A program made the translations under genes and the position numbers. The notes beneath the pieces were generated by a model that saw nothing but the letters and a program-made list of their open reading frames with translations, was not told where the DNA came from and made no database searches. Shown here piece by piece: positions 44,057 to 52,489 of a stretch of DNA of 64,000 nt; the first letter of the stretch is position 1, and each line of letters begins with the position of its first letter. The stretch is from contig NZ_JADU01000012.1 of assembly GCF_000518545.1 (NCBI RefSeq), forward strand, positions 1-64,000, read 5' to 3'. Source of the DNA: Hallella seregens ATCC 51272. Lineage in GTDB: Bacteria; Bacteroidota; Bacteroidia; Bacteroidales; Bacteroidaceae.

Positions 44057-44379
44057 AACGGCTCATGGCCGAACCGCTGTTTGCAGACATGCGGCTTGTA
44101 GGAGGTACGGCGTTGGCCCTGCAGTATGGACACCGTCAGTCGGTGGATTTGGATCTGTTCGGCCGTCTGCCCGACGATATCTTCCTTTTACAACATTACA
44201 CGTTGCGTGAATTGATGACTTTTTACCGGCGCAAATACCCTGAACATAACGAGTTTCGAGCCCTGATGAGCCTTTCTTATTTTGAAGATGCCGAGGAGCA
44301 GTTGATGCCTCGGATGTTCAGTACGTTGACGTGGGAGACTGTCAAGGCCACGATATTGCGCGAAGTGCAACATGTTTGA
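44011..44379 (+). pseudogene. AbiEii-type nucleotidyltransferase toxin with a large internal in-frame deletion
   Basis: The 122-aa frame starts at 44011 (MLSYQTVEPH) inside the upstream gene. Residues 29-50 (LVGGTALALQYGHRQSVDLDLF) hold the nucleotidyltransferase core with GG (31-32) and the metal-binding D46-x-D48. In intact relatives about 85-90 residues follow, including a KDFIDLY-type segment, before FLLQHYTLREL. Here GRLPDDI (51-57) runs directly into FLLQHYTLREL (58-68), and the normal C terminus (MPRMFSTLTWETVK) follows. The reading frame is preserved but the missing part should contain the third catalytic Asp and helical core, so the toxin is probably dead. The deletion size is my estimate from memory of the family. 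Confidence 0.7.
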
Positions 44380-44472
44380 GGACAGTGCATAGCCATGCAT
44401 GCAGCAGTGACAGGCTGCGACAAGGAGGAGGAACGGACTGCGGAGTCCTGCTTTCAATTTTCGGAAAACAAG

Positions 44473-44502
44473 TTGTCGTTTCGGAAAAATGCGCTATCTT
44501 TG
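44473..44502 (+). promoter_or_regulatory. Promoter of the membrane AraC regulator
   Basis: TTG (44473-44475), 19 nt, TATCTTTG (44495-44502); leader about 40 nt. Confidence 0.65.
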
Positions 44503-44544
44503 CAGCCGGTACAAATACAAGTCATAACCTACGAACGACAATCT

Positions 44545-45675
44545 ATGGCCCAGTCAATGATTACGGTGGCCCCCATGCTGGTTTGTGCTTTCTGGATGGC
44601 GATGCTGGCCTTGGATGTCAAGGAGCACGGCGACCGGGCGGCACACCGCGCCCTGCTGTTGTGGGCAGCGGCCGCCACCTTATTATATATGGGGCACTGC
44701 GTCTTCTTCAACCGCGACACGCTGCTGCTTCCGCTCTTCGACACGCTCTATGTGGTCTGCAATCTGGCCGTGTTCCCGCTGTATCTGCGCTATCTCGTCC
44801 GGCTCACCGAGGGTCGGGTGAGCCGATCGACGAATCTCCTGGTGGCTGTGCCTCCGGTGGCATTTGGCGTTGTGGTGGGTGCCCTCTACCTGCTGATGAC
44901 ACCGTTGGAAACGGCCCATTTCATCGAGGCTTACCTCTATCGCAATAGTTTTGACAGCCTTGCGGGGCTGGTTTGGTGGATGGCGGTCGTGCACCATGCA
45001 GGCAAAGTGCTGTTTGCCGTCGGCGTGGTTGTGACGCTGTGGGTGGGCACACGCAAGGTGAGACGCTACAACCGGCTGGTCGATTCGCTGTATGCCGACA
45101 CGGACAACCGACGGCTTCGCGGTGTGACCACCATCTTGGTGTTGATGGTGGCGACGTGCATCGTGTCGTTTACAGCTAATGCCATTGGTCGCCATTACTT
45201 TGCCGGACGGCTGTGGTTGCTGGCCATTCCGTTTGTGATGTTCAGTATGTTGCTCTTTGCTTTGGGCTATTGCGGCTATCGGCAACAGTTCTCTTTCGAG
45301 GACGTGGAGCTCGGAACAGACGGGCCGGAGGCCGCGCCCGAGGCTGAAAGTATGGGTCAGTGGCTGGCGCAGGTGCGTGGGGTGATGAGCGACGAGCAGC
45401 TCTACCTGCTGCCCGATCTTAAGGTTGATGATGTGGCCCGACGGCTGGGCACCAACCGCCGCTACGTGCAGCAGGCCATGAACGAGGAGCTGGGCATGAC
45501 GTTCTCCGAGTATGTGAACCGGCTGCGCGTGGACTATGCCGAGCGGGTGCTGCAACAAGAGCCCGGCATCACCGTTGAGGAGCTGGGTCAGCGGGCCGGC
45601 TATGCCACGAAAAGCACGTTCTATCGCAACTTTGCCAGGTTTAAAGGCTACCGCCCCAAGGCGGCCGAAAGATAA
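44545..45675 (+). CDS. Membrane-anchored AraC-type regulator (7TM-HTH)
   Basis: The 376-aa protein starts at 44545 (MAQSMITVAPMLV). About seven hydrophobic segments span residues 1-240, among them MLVCAFWMAMLAL and LWLLAIPFVMFSMLLFALGY. A cytoplasmic AraC-type DNA-binding domain occupies about 275-376 (DVARRLGTNRRYVQQAMNEE as HTH 1; VEELGQRAGYATKSTFYRNF as HTH 2). Such proteins sense a membrane or extracytoplasmic signal and bind DNA directly; the ligand is unknown. It lies upstream of an acyl-CoA synthetase that has its own promoter and might be a target. Confidence 0.88.
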   Translation: MAQSMITVAPMLVCAFWMAMLALDVKEHGDRAAHRALLLWAAAATLLYMGHCVFFNRDTLLLPLFDTLYVVCNLAVFPLYLRYLVRLTEGRVSRSTNLLVAVPPVAFGVVVGALYLLMTPLETAHFIEAYLYRNSFDSLAGLVWWMAVVHHAGKVLFAVGVVVTLWVGTRKVRRYNRLVDSLYADTDNRRLRGVTTILVLMVATCIVSFTANAIGRHYFAGRLWLLAIPFVMFSMLLFALGYCGYRQQFSFEDVELGTDGPEAAPEAESMGQWLAQVRGVMSDEQLYLLPDLKVDDVARRLGTNRRYVQQAMNEELGMTFSEYVNRLRVDYAERVLQQEPGITVEELGQRAGYATKSTFYRNFARFKGYRPKAAER

Positions 45676-45692
45676 AAAAACGGGGATTTTTC

Positions 45693-45723
45693 TTGTTTTC
45701 TTTGCCAATTAACGCTATCTTTG
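45693..45723 (+). promoter_or_regulatory. Promoter of the acyl-CoA synthetase gene
   Basis: TTG (45693-45695), 20 nt, TATCTTTG (45716-45723); leader about 20-25 nt. Confidence 0.65.
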
Positions 45724-45746
45724 CATCAATTATAAATCCCAAAAAC

Positions 45747-47555
45747 ATGCAGAACAGAAGTCACCTCTCGGTCCTTATCCATGAACAGGCAAAGAAATAT
45801 GGCTCTCGGGCGGCACTCACTTTTCGCAACTTCGGCAGCCTGAAGTGGAAGACCGTGTCTTGGAATCAGTTCTCGTTGCGCGTCAAGCAGGTGAGCAATG
45901 CCATGCTCAACCTGGGTATCCGTCCGCAGGAAAACATAGCTGTTTTTTCCCAAAACTGCATCCATTATCTCTATACAGACTTCGGCGCCTACGGTGTGCG
46001 GGCATGCTCAATTCCCTTTTATGCCACAAGCTCGGAGCAGCAGATACAGTACATGATTAACGACGCGGAGGTGCGCTTTCTCTTTGTAGGCGAGCAGGAA
46101 CAGTACAACAAGGCCCACCGTGTCTTTGCACTGTGCCCCTCGCTGGAGCGTATCATCGTCTTCGACGACAGTGTACGCATCAGTACCCACGACCCCAACG
46201 CACTCTATTTTGACGACTTCCTGAAGCTCGGCGAGGACTTGCCGCGGCAGACGGAGGTGGAGAAGCGCTGGGCCGAAGCCAATGACGACGACCTCTGCAA
46301 CATCATCTATACCAGTGGCACCACGGGCGAGAGCAAGGGTGTGATGCTCACTTATGGGCAGTATGCCGCCGCCATGCGGGCCAACGGCGAGTGCGTGCCG
46401 GTGAGCGAAAAGGACAGAATCATTAGTTTCCTGCCTCTCACGCACATCTTCGAGCGGGGATGGACCTATCTGTCACTGACCATGGGGGCCGAGATTATCA
46501 TCAACACCTATCCCAAGGAGATACAGGATTCGATGCGCGAGACCCATCCCACGTGCATGTCGAGCGTGCCGCGCTTCTGGGAGAAAGTGTATCAGGCCGT
46601 GAAAGACAGGATAGACCGGGCCGGCAGCGTGCAGCAGAAGATATTCCGCCATGCGCTCCGTGTGGGCCGACGGCACAACATCGAGTACCTGGCCAACGGC
46701 CGGCGGCCGCCGCTCACGCTGGCGCTGGAATATAAAATGGTGAATGCTTCGGTGTTGAGCCTGGTGCGCAAGCAGCTGGGTCTCGAGAACCAGCACATCT
46801 TTCCGACGGCCGGTGCCTACGTCTCGCCCGAGGTGGAGGAATTCGTCCATTCCATCGGCATCAACATGATTGTGGGCTATGGGCTCACCGAGAGCCTGGC
46901 CACGGTGTCGTGCGACCGCTTGGGCAAACCGTTTACCGTGGGTTCGGTGGGTCGTCCCGTGCCGGGGCTGGAAATCAAGATTGGAGCCAACGACGAGGTG
47001 CTGCTCAAGGGCCCCACCATCACCAAGGGCTACTACAAGCGCGACGGACTCAACGGACAGGCTTTCGATGCCGATGGATTCTTCCATACGGGAGACTCGG
47101 GCTACATGAAAGACGGCGAGCTCTACCTCAAGGAGCGCATCAAAGACCTCTTCAAGACCAGCAACGGCAAGTATATTGCCCCGCAGATGGTGGAGTCGAT
47201 GCTGCTTGTAGACAAGTTCGTCGACCAGGTGGCCGTGATTGCAGACCAGCGTAAATTTGTCTCGGCTCTCGTGGTGCCGGAGTTCCGACTGGTCGAGGAG
47301 TGGGCACGCGACAACGGCATTGCCTTCGAGTCGCGCGAGGATTTGTGTGCCAACCAGCGTGTGCACGACATGATGATGGACCGCATAGAGACCTTGCAGC
47401 AGGGGTTGGCCCACTACGAACAAATCAAGCGCATTGCCTTGTTGCCCCATCATTTCTCGATGGAATCGGGCGAACTCACCAATACTCTCAAGATGCGACG
47501 CCCCGTGATATACAAGAATTACAAGGAGGAAATCGACCGCATGTATGAGGAATAG
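45747..47555 (+). CDS. Long-chain acyl-CoA synthetase (AMP-binding)
   Basis: The 602-aa protein starts at 45747 (MQNRSHLSVLIHEQ). The AMP-binding P-loop is YTSGTTGESKGVMLTY, followed by SFLPLTHIFERGWTY, GYGLTESLATVS, FHTGDSGYMKDGELYLKERIKDLFKTSNGKYIAP and other class I adenylate-forming motifs. The length and the FERG motif match bacterial long-chain fatty acid-CoA ligases. It activates fatty acids to acyl-AMP and acyl-CoA, probably at the inner membrane. A transmembrane segment is not evident. Confidence 0.93.
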   Translation: MQNRSHLSVLIHEQAKKYGSRAALTFRNFGSLKWKTVSWNQFSLRVKQVSNAMLNLGIRPQENIAVFSQNCIHYLYTDFGAYGVRACSIPFYATSSEQQIQYMINDAEVRFLFVGEQEQYNKAHRVFALCPSLERIIVFDDSVRISTHDPNALYFDDFLKLGEDLPRQTEVEKRWAEANDDDLCNIIYTSGTTGESKGVMLTYGQYAAAMRANGECVPVSEKDRIISFLPLTHIFERGWTYLSLTMGAEIIINTYPKEIQDSMRETHPTCMSSVPRFWEKVYQAVKDRIDRAGSVQQKIFRHALRVGRRHNIEYLANGRRPPLTLALEYKMVNASVLSLVRKQLGLENQHIFPTAGAYVSPEVEEFVHSIGINMIVGYGLTESLATVSCDRLGKPFTVGSVGRPVPGLEIKIGANDEVLLKGPTITKGYYKRDGLNGQAFDADGFFHTGDSGYMKDGELYLKERIKDLFKTSNGKYIAPQMVESMLLVDKFVDQVAVIADQRKFVSALVVPEFRLVEEWARDNGIAFESREDLCANQRVHDMMMDRIETLQQGLAHYEQIKRIALLPHHFSMESGELTNTLKMRRPVIYKNYKEEIDRMYEE

Positions 47556-47681
47556 GAGGCGTGGAGTCAAGAGGTGATGGGGTTAAGCCCAGTGGTTTGC
47601 GGACGGCTGCCATGTGAATTTCCCATGTGTCATAACTCCATCACTCCTTAACGCCCTCACTCCCCCCAAAACAATGATGAA
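47556..47681. repeat. Intergenic GAGTTA/TAACTCC-type inverted repeat before prfB
   Basis: The left part carries GGAGT and GGGGTTAA motifs and the right part (about 47631-47670) TAACTCCATCACTCCTTAAC-like sequence, a loose inverted repeat. It has the same style as the element at 59584-59658, so the two are probably members of one intergenic family. Confidence 0.45.
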
Positions 47682-48809
47682 ATGATAACAGCAGATCAAT
47701 TGAAAGATGTGGCGGAGCGCACAGAGAAGCTACACCATTATCTGAATATCGACCAGAAGAAAGTGGAATACGAAGAGGAGCAATTGCGCACGCAAGCTCC
47801 CGATTTTTGGGACGACCCCAAGCGGGCCGAGGCCCAGATGAAAAAGGTTAAAGGCATCGGCAAATGGCTGTCGGGCTACAACGAAGTGAAGCAGTACGCC
47901 GATGAGTTGCAGCTGGCTTTCGACTATTACAAGGAGGAGCTGGTGACCGAAGAAGAGGTCGATGCCGACTATGCCAAGGCCATCGGGGCCATCGAGGAAC
48001 TGGAGCTGAAGAACATGCTGCGGCAGACTGAAGACCCGATGGAGGCCGTGATGAAGATCAATTCGGGTGCTGGCGGCACAGAAAGTCAGGATTGGGCACA
48101 GATGTTGATGCGTATGTACATGCGCTGGTGCGACGCCCACGGCTACCGGGTAACCGTCTCAGACATCCAGGAGGGCGACGAGGCGGGCATCAAAAGCGTC
48201 ACCATGACCATCGAAGGAGGCGAATATGCCTATGGCTTCCTGAAGAGCGAGAACGGCGTGCACCGCCTGGTGCGTGTGTCTCCCTATAATGCACAGGGCA
48301 AGCGCATGACGAGTTTCGCCAGCGTTTTCGTGTCGCCGCTGGTCGATGATACCATTGAAGTGTATGTCGATCCGGCCAAAGTGAGCTGGGATACGTTCCG
48401 TTCCAGCGGTGCAGGAGGCCAGAATGTGAACAAGGTTGAGTCGGGCGTGCGGCTACGTTATCAGTACGAAGACCCCGATACGGGCGAGAAAGAGGAGATA
48501 CTTATTGAGAACACCGAGACCCGAGACCAGCCTAAAAACAGGGCCAAGGCCATGTTGCTGCTCAAGAGTCAGCTCTACGACCGGGCCATGAAAAAGCGTA
48601 TGGAGGCCCAGGCTAAGATAGAAGCCGGCAAGAAAAAGATAGAGTGGGGCAGCCAGATTAGGAGCTACGTGTTCGACGACCGCCGGGTGAAGGACCATCG
48701 TACCAACTTCCAGACTTCCGATGTGGACGGTGTGATGGACGGCAAACTCGACGGATTCATCAAGGCTTACCTCATGGAATTTCCCGTGACCGACGAGGAA
48801 GAGGCATGA
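47682..48809 (+). CDS. prfB: Peptide chain release factor 2
   Basis: RF2 reads UGA and UAA stop codons. The 375-aa protein has the GGQ motif at 245-247 (SSGAGGQNVNKVES). The stop-recognition tripeptide position reads SPY (200-202) instead of the E. coli SPF. The N-terminal region runs through TERxxxLHHYLNIDQKKVEYEEE without the in-frame UGA and slippery CUU used for autoregulatory +1 frameshifting in many bacteria, so this copy is read in one frame. Confidence 0.96.
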   Translation: MITADQLKDVAERTEKLHHYLNIDQKKVEYEEEQLRTQAPDFWDDPKRAEAQMKKVKGIGKWLSGYNEVKQYADELQLAFDYYKEELVTEEEVDADYAKAIGAIEELELKNMLRQTEDPMEAVMKINSGAGGTESQDWAQMLMRMYMRWCDAHGYRVTVSDIQEGDEAGIKSVTMTIEGGEYAYGFLKSENGVHRLVRVSPYNAQGKRMTSFASVFVSPLVDDTIEVYVDPAKVSWDTFRSSGAGGQNVNKVESGVRLRYQYEDPDTGEKEEILIENTETRDQPKNRAKAMLLLKSQLYDRAMKKRMEAQAKIEAGKKKIEWGSQIRSYVFDDRRVKDHRTNFQTSDVDGVMDGKLDGFIKAYLMEFPVTDEEEA

Positions 48810-48854
48810 CAGCAATCTGTAATCTAATCGTTAAACCTATAAAATTGAAATGGT

Positions 48855-49046
48855 ATGAGCAATAAAAAGAAGAACGACGCCCACATCCCCGTACGCGAAG
48901 TGAACGCTGCAGAGAAGAAAGTGGTTCGTGAAAAGCGCGACGAGAAACAGAAAAACCAGGGCGACAGTGTGGTGAAATGGATCTTCGGCATCCTTGTCGC
49001 ACTGGCCATCATTTACATGATTTGGAGTATGTATCTCGTAGGATGA
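48855..49046 (+). CDS. Small single-pass membrane protein
   Basis: A 63-aa protein with a basic, highly charged N-terminal half (about 1-40, Lys/Glu/Arg) and one C-terminal transmembrane helix (VVKWIFGILVALAIIYMIWSMYLV). I do not recognise a named family. Its TGA stop overlaps the ATG of the CYTH gene (ATGA), so the two are translationally coupled. The charged tail would face the cytoplasm. Confidence 0.8.
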   Translation: MSNKKKNDAHIPVREVNAAEKKVVREKRDEKQKNQGDSVVKWIFGILVALAIIYMIWSMYLVG

Positions 49047-49543
49047 GCGGACTGGAAATAGAGAGAAAGTTTCTCGTCAAGAGGGGCGGCGCGTACAGGC
49101 GCGCCGCCTTTTCGTGCAGCCATATCCAGCAGGGCTATATCCCTGCCGACGGCGCCACGGTGCGTATCCGTGTCCGCGACGACCGCGCTTTCCTGACCAT
49201 CAAGGGCCGCAGCGTCAATGGCGGCATGACTCGCTACGAATTTGAGAAGGAGATTACCCTCGACGAGGCCGCCCATTTGATGCAGCTTTGCCGGGGAGGA
49301 GTGATAGATAAGCACCGCTACTTGGTGCGGAGCGGGGCGCATGTCTTCGAGATCGATGAGTTTCACGGGGCCAACGACGGGCTGGTGATGGCCGAGGTGG
49401 AACTTGGCAACGAGGCCGAGGCTTACGAAAAGCCCGATTTCATCGGGCCCGAAGTGACGGGTGACAAGCATTTCTACAACTCCCACCTGCTGTCCAATCC
49501 CTACGAACGCTGGAAAGAAAACGTGCCGGAGGATTACCGCTGA
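49043..49543 (+). CDS. CYTH-domain protein (probable inorganic triphosphatase)
   Basis: The 166-aa protein begins MSGLEIERKFLV, holding the ExExK signature of CYTH tunnel enzymes, with further charged strands (VRIRVRDDRAFLTIKGR, TRYEFEKEI, KHRYLV, EIDEF, MAEVEL) lining the tunnel. Bacterial stand-alone CYTH proteins usually hydrolyse tripolyphosphate or thiamine triphosphate; the substrate here is not known. It overlaps the preceding small membrane protein gene by 4 nt. Confidence 0.92.
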   Translation: MSGLEIERKFLVKRGGAYRRAAFSCSHIQQGYIPADGATVRIRVRDDRAFLTIKGRSVNGGMTRYEFEKEITLDEAAHLMQLCRGGVIDKHRYLVRSGAHVFEIDEFHGANDGLVMAEVELGNEAEAYEKPDFIGPEVTGDKHFYNSHLLSNPYERWKENVPEDYR

Positions 49544-49667
49544 CAGGTGGCCGCATGGCGGCGGGGCCGTGGAGGCTTGCCGAGAACATGCCTGTCTGTT
49601 GCTTTATAAATCAAAGAATTTCCGGATTTTTGCTTTCATCGTACCCGCAAAAGCGGATTATTTTTTA

Positions 49668-49675
49668 TAATTTTG
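49668..49675 (+). promoter_or_regulatory. -7 element of the first SNF transporter gene
   Basis: TAATTTTG in an AT-rich stretch 28 nt before the ATG; no matching TTTG at the expected spacing. Confidence 0.5.
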
Positions 49676-49703
49676 CAAGCCGAAGCAACAAGAAAGGACG
49701 CTT

Positions 49704-51062
49704 ATGTCAGAAGAAAGATCCAATTTTGGGAGCAAGATGGGCATGATATTGGCCACGGCCGGCGGGGCCGTGGGCCTGGGAAATGTGTGGCGTTTCCCCT
49801 ATATGACCGGCGAGAACGGTGGTGCTGCTTTCATTCTTATCTATGTGTGCTGCGTGTTGGTGCTGGGCATTCCCTGCATGATCTCGGAGTTTATCATCGG
49901 TCGTCACGGTGCGTCCAACACGTTCCGGGCCTATGCCAAGGTGTCGGACGGCAGCGCGTGGAAGTACGTAGGGCTGCTCGGCGTGCTCACAGGCTTCCTC
50001 ATTACAGGCTATTATGCCGTGGTGTCGGGCTGGTGCCTGCAGTACGTCTACGCCTCGGTGATGGGCGAGCTGCGGGGCGACCCGGCCTTTGTGAAGACCT
50101 ATTTTGAGGCATTCTCCACTGATCCCGTGCGCCCCATCTTCTGGACAGCGGCCATCTTGCTCTTTGCACACTTTGTCATTATCCATGGCGTGCGGGGCGG
50201 AATAGAGCGTGCATCCAAGCTGATGATGCCCACACTCTTCGTGTTGCTGCTGGTCATCGTGGTAGCTTCATGCCTGTTGCCCGATGCCTCGCGGGGTGTG
50301 GAGTTCCTTTTCAGGCCCGATTTCACCAAGGTGGACAAGGGCGTTTTCCTCGGTGCGCTGGGCCAGTCGTTCTACTCGCTGAGCATTGCCATGGGCTGCA
50401 TCTGTACCTATGCCTCCTATTACAGCCGTCAAACCAACCTGCTCAACTCGGCCCTGCAGGTGTCGCTGGTCGATACGGCCGTGGCCGTGCTGGCCGGACT
50501 GATGATTTTTCCGGCGGCTTTCTCCGTGGGTGTGAACCCCGACAGCGGCCCCTCGCTCATCTTCATCACCCTGCCCAACGTGTTTAACCAGGCCTTTGTA
50601 GGCATGCCTCTGCTGGGTTGGATCGTCTCATTGCTGTTCTATGCCCTGCTCTCCATGGCAGCGCTCACGTCGCTTATTTCGTTGCACGAGGTGAGCACCT
50701 CGTTCTTCTACGAGGAGCTGCACATCACCCGTCGGCGCGGAGCCATGCTCGTCACCGCCACCACCGTCGTCATTGGCGGCTTCTGCTCGCTCTCGCTGGG
50801 GGCTGTGGATGGGCTGCAGGTGGCCGGCCGGTCGCTTTTCGACCTCTTCGACTTTGTGACCGGACAGGTGTTTCTGCCTGTCGGCGGCTTCCTCACCTGC
50901 CTGTTTCTGGGCTGGTTTGTGCCGCGCCGGCTGGTGCGCGACGAGTTTACCAACTGGGGAACGCTGAGCGGCCGCTTCTTCGGCGCATACCTTTTTTTGG
51001 TGCGTTACGTGTGTCCGCTGGCCATTCTCTGCATCTTCCTGCACCAATTCGGCATTATTTAA
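49704..51062 (+). CDS. Sodium-dependent transporter, SNF family (copy 1)
   Basis: The 452-aa protein belongs to the neurotransmitter:sodium symporter family (LeuT-like). The N-terminal signature GGAVGLGNVWRFPYMTGENGGAAF is the unwound TM1 region that forms the Na+ and substrate sites. About eleven or twelve hydrophobic segments follow, with the TM8 region LSMAALTSLISLHE. The substrate is probably an amino acid, identity unknown. It is followed after 57 nt by a close paralogue. Confidence 0.93.
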   Translation: MSEERSNFGSKMGMILATAGGAVGLGNVWRFPYMTGENGGAAFILIYVCCVLVLGIPCMISEFIIGRHGASNTFRAYAKVSDGSAWKYVGLLGVLTGFLITGYYAVVSGWCLQYVYASVMGELRGDPAFVKTYFEAFSTDPVRPIFWTAAILLFAHFVIIHGVRGGIERASKLMMPTLFVLLLVIVVASCLLPDASRGVEFLFRPDFTKVDKGVFLGALGQSFYSLSIAMGCICTYASYYSRQTNLLNSALQVSLVDTAVAVLAGLMIFPAAFSVGVNPDSGPSLIFITLPNVFNQAFVGMPLLGWIVSLLFYALLSMAALTSLISLHEVSTSFFYEELHITRRRGAMLVTATTVVIGGFCSLSLGAVDGLQVAGRSLFDLFDFVTGQVFLPVGGFLTCLFLGWFVPRRLVRDEFTNWGTLSGRFFGAYLFLVRYVCPLAILCIFLHQFGII

Positions 51063-51119
51063 AACACAACGCGGCGGCCCTGCACCCTGTCGCCGCCGCA
51101 CCATCAATACCCCAAGACC

Positions 51120-52463
51120 ATGAGCGAACGCGGAAATTTCGGAACCAAGATAGGCGTTATTCTGGCCACGGCCGGCTCGGCCGTGGGACTTGGCAATATC
51201 TGGCGCTTCCCCTACATGACGGGACAGGACGGCGGCGCGGCCTTTATCGTGCTCTATCTGGTGTGCATTCTGCTGCTGGGCATCCCGGGCATGGTGGGCG
51301 AATTCATCGTGGGCCGCCACGGTGCATCCAATGCAGCGCGGGCCTATCACCTGCTGGGCGGCAAGTGGTGGGCGGCCGTAGGCTACATGGGCTCCGTGAC
51401 GTCGATCATCATTCTCGGCTTCTACTCGGTCGTGGCGGGCTGGTGCCTGCAGTACCTCATGGCCTCGCTGCTGGGCGGACTGAACGGCGATGCCGCCTAC
51501 GTGGCCCGCTACTTCCAGGAGTTTTCGTCGCATCCCGTGAAGCCGTTGCTTTGGACAGTGGCCTTCATCCTGCTGACCCACCTCGTCGTTATCCGCGGCG
51601 TACGCAGGGGAATCGAGCGGTTCAGCAACCTGCTCATGCCCACACTCTTCGTGCTGCTGCTCATCGTCGTGGTGGCTTCGTGCCTGCAGCCCGGCGCCGG
51701 GCGTGGGGTGGCGTTCCTCTTCAAGCCCGACTTCACGAAGATTTCGCGCGGTGTCCTGCTTGATGCGCTGGGCCAGGCTTTCTTCTCGCTCTCGCTGGGC
51801 ACGGCCTGTCTGTGCACCTATGCCTCCTACTTCAGCCGTCAGACCAACTTGCTGCGCTCGGCCGGACAGATTGCCGGCATCGACACCTTGATAGCCATCC
51901 TGGCCGGACTGATGATCTTTCCGGCGGCTTTCTCCGTAGGCGTGAACCCCGACAGCGGGCCCTCGCTCATCTTCATCACCCTGCCCACAGTGTTCCAACA
52001 GGCCTTCACGCCTACGCTGGGCTACATCGTCGGTATCCTGTTCTATGCCCTGCTGTCCCTGGCCGCCCTCACGTCCACCATTTCCATGCACGAGATTGGC
52101 ACGGCCATGTTCTACGAGCAACTCCACATTTCGCGGCCGCGCGGTGCAGTTTTGGAGACGCTCTGTGCCGTCGCCATCGGCGTGGCATGCTCGCTTTCGT
52201 GCGGTGCGGCGGACATCAGCATCCTGGGCAAGAGCTTCCTCGACTGCTGTGACTACCTCACTTCCAACATCCTGCTGCCCTTGGGCTCGTTCCTCACCTG
52301 CATCCTGCTGGGATGGGTGGTGCCCCGGCGCGTGGTGCGCGACGAGTTTACCAATTGGGGCACCCTGTCCGGCGTGCTCTTTGCCGTGTGGCTTTTCCTC
52401 ATCCGCTACGTCTCGCCGCTCTGCATCGTCGCCGTGTTCCTGCATCAGCTGGGTGTTATTTAG
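51120..52463 (+). CDS. Sodium-dependent transporter, SNF family (copy 2)
   Basis: The 447-aa protein is colinear with copy 1: GSAVGLGNIWRFPYMTGQDGG in TM1, the identical NPDSGPSLIFITLP block, and the same C-terminal end. Identity is high in the cores and lower in loops, so this is an old tandem duplication and not an assembly repeat. Differences in TM1 (GG versus GS) and TM8 (SLIS versus STIS) lie near the substrate site and may mean different substrates. Confidence 0.93.
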   Translation: MSERGNFGTKIGVILATAGSAVGLGNIWRFPYMTGQDGGAAFIVLYLVCILLLGIPGMVGEFIVGRHGASNAARAYHLLGGKWWAAVGYMGSVTSIIILGFYSVVAGWCLQYLMASLLGGLNGDAAYVARYFQEFSSHPVKPLLWTVAFILLTHLVVIRGVRRGIERFSNLLMPTLFVLLLIVVVASCLQPGAGRGVAFLFKPDFTKISRGVLLDALGQAFFSLSLGTACLCTYASYFSRQTNLLRSAGQIAGIDTLIAILAGLMIFPAAFSVGVNPDSGPSLIFITLPTVFQQAFTPTLGYIVGILFYALLSLAALTSTISMHEIGTAMFYEQLHISRPRGAVLETLCAVAIGVACSLSCGAADISILGKSFLDCCDYLTSNILLPLGSFLTCILLGWVVPRRVVRDEFTNWGTLSGVLFAVWLFLIRYVSPLCIVAVFLHQLGVI

Positions 52464-52489
52464 CCGGCCCCCATATCCTTTCTTTTGCC

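Noticed and set aside
47682-47780. A programmed +1 frameshift in prfB
   Set aside because: The protein is continuous through the expected site and no in-frame UGA is present.
50628-52445. A 605-codon frame antisense to both SNF transporters
   Set aside because: Shadow of the transporter genes; the translation is rich in Gln/Glu/His/Gly without any domain.
49704-52463. The tandem transporters as an assembly duplication
   Set aside because: The copies differ throughout at nucleotide and residue level and have different flanks.
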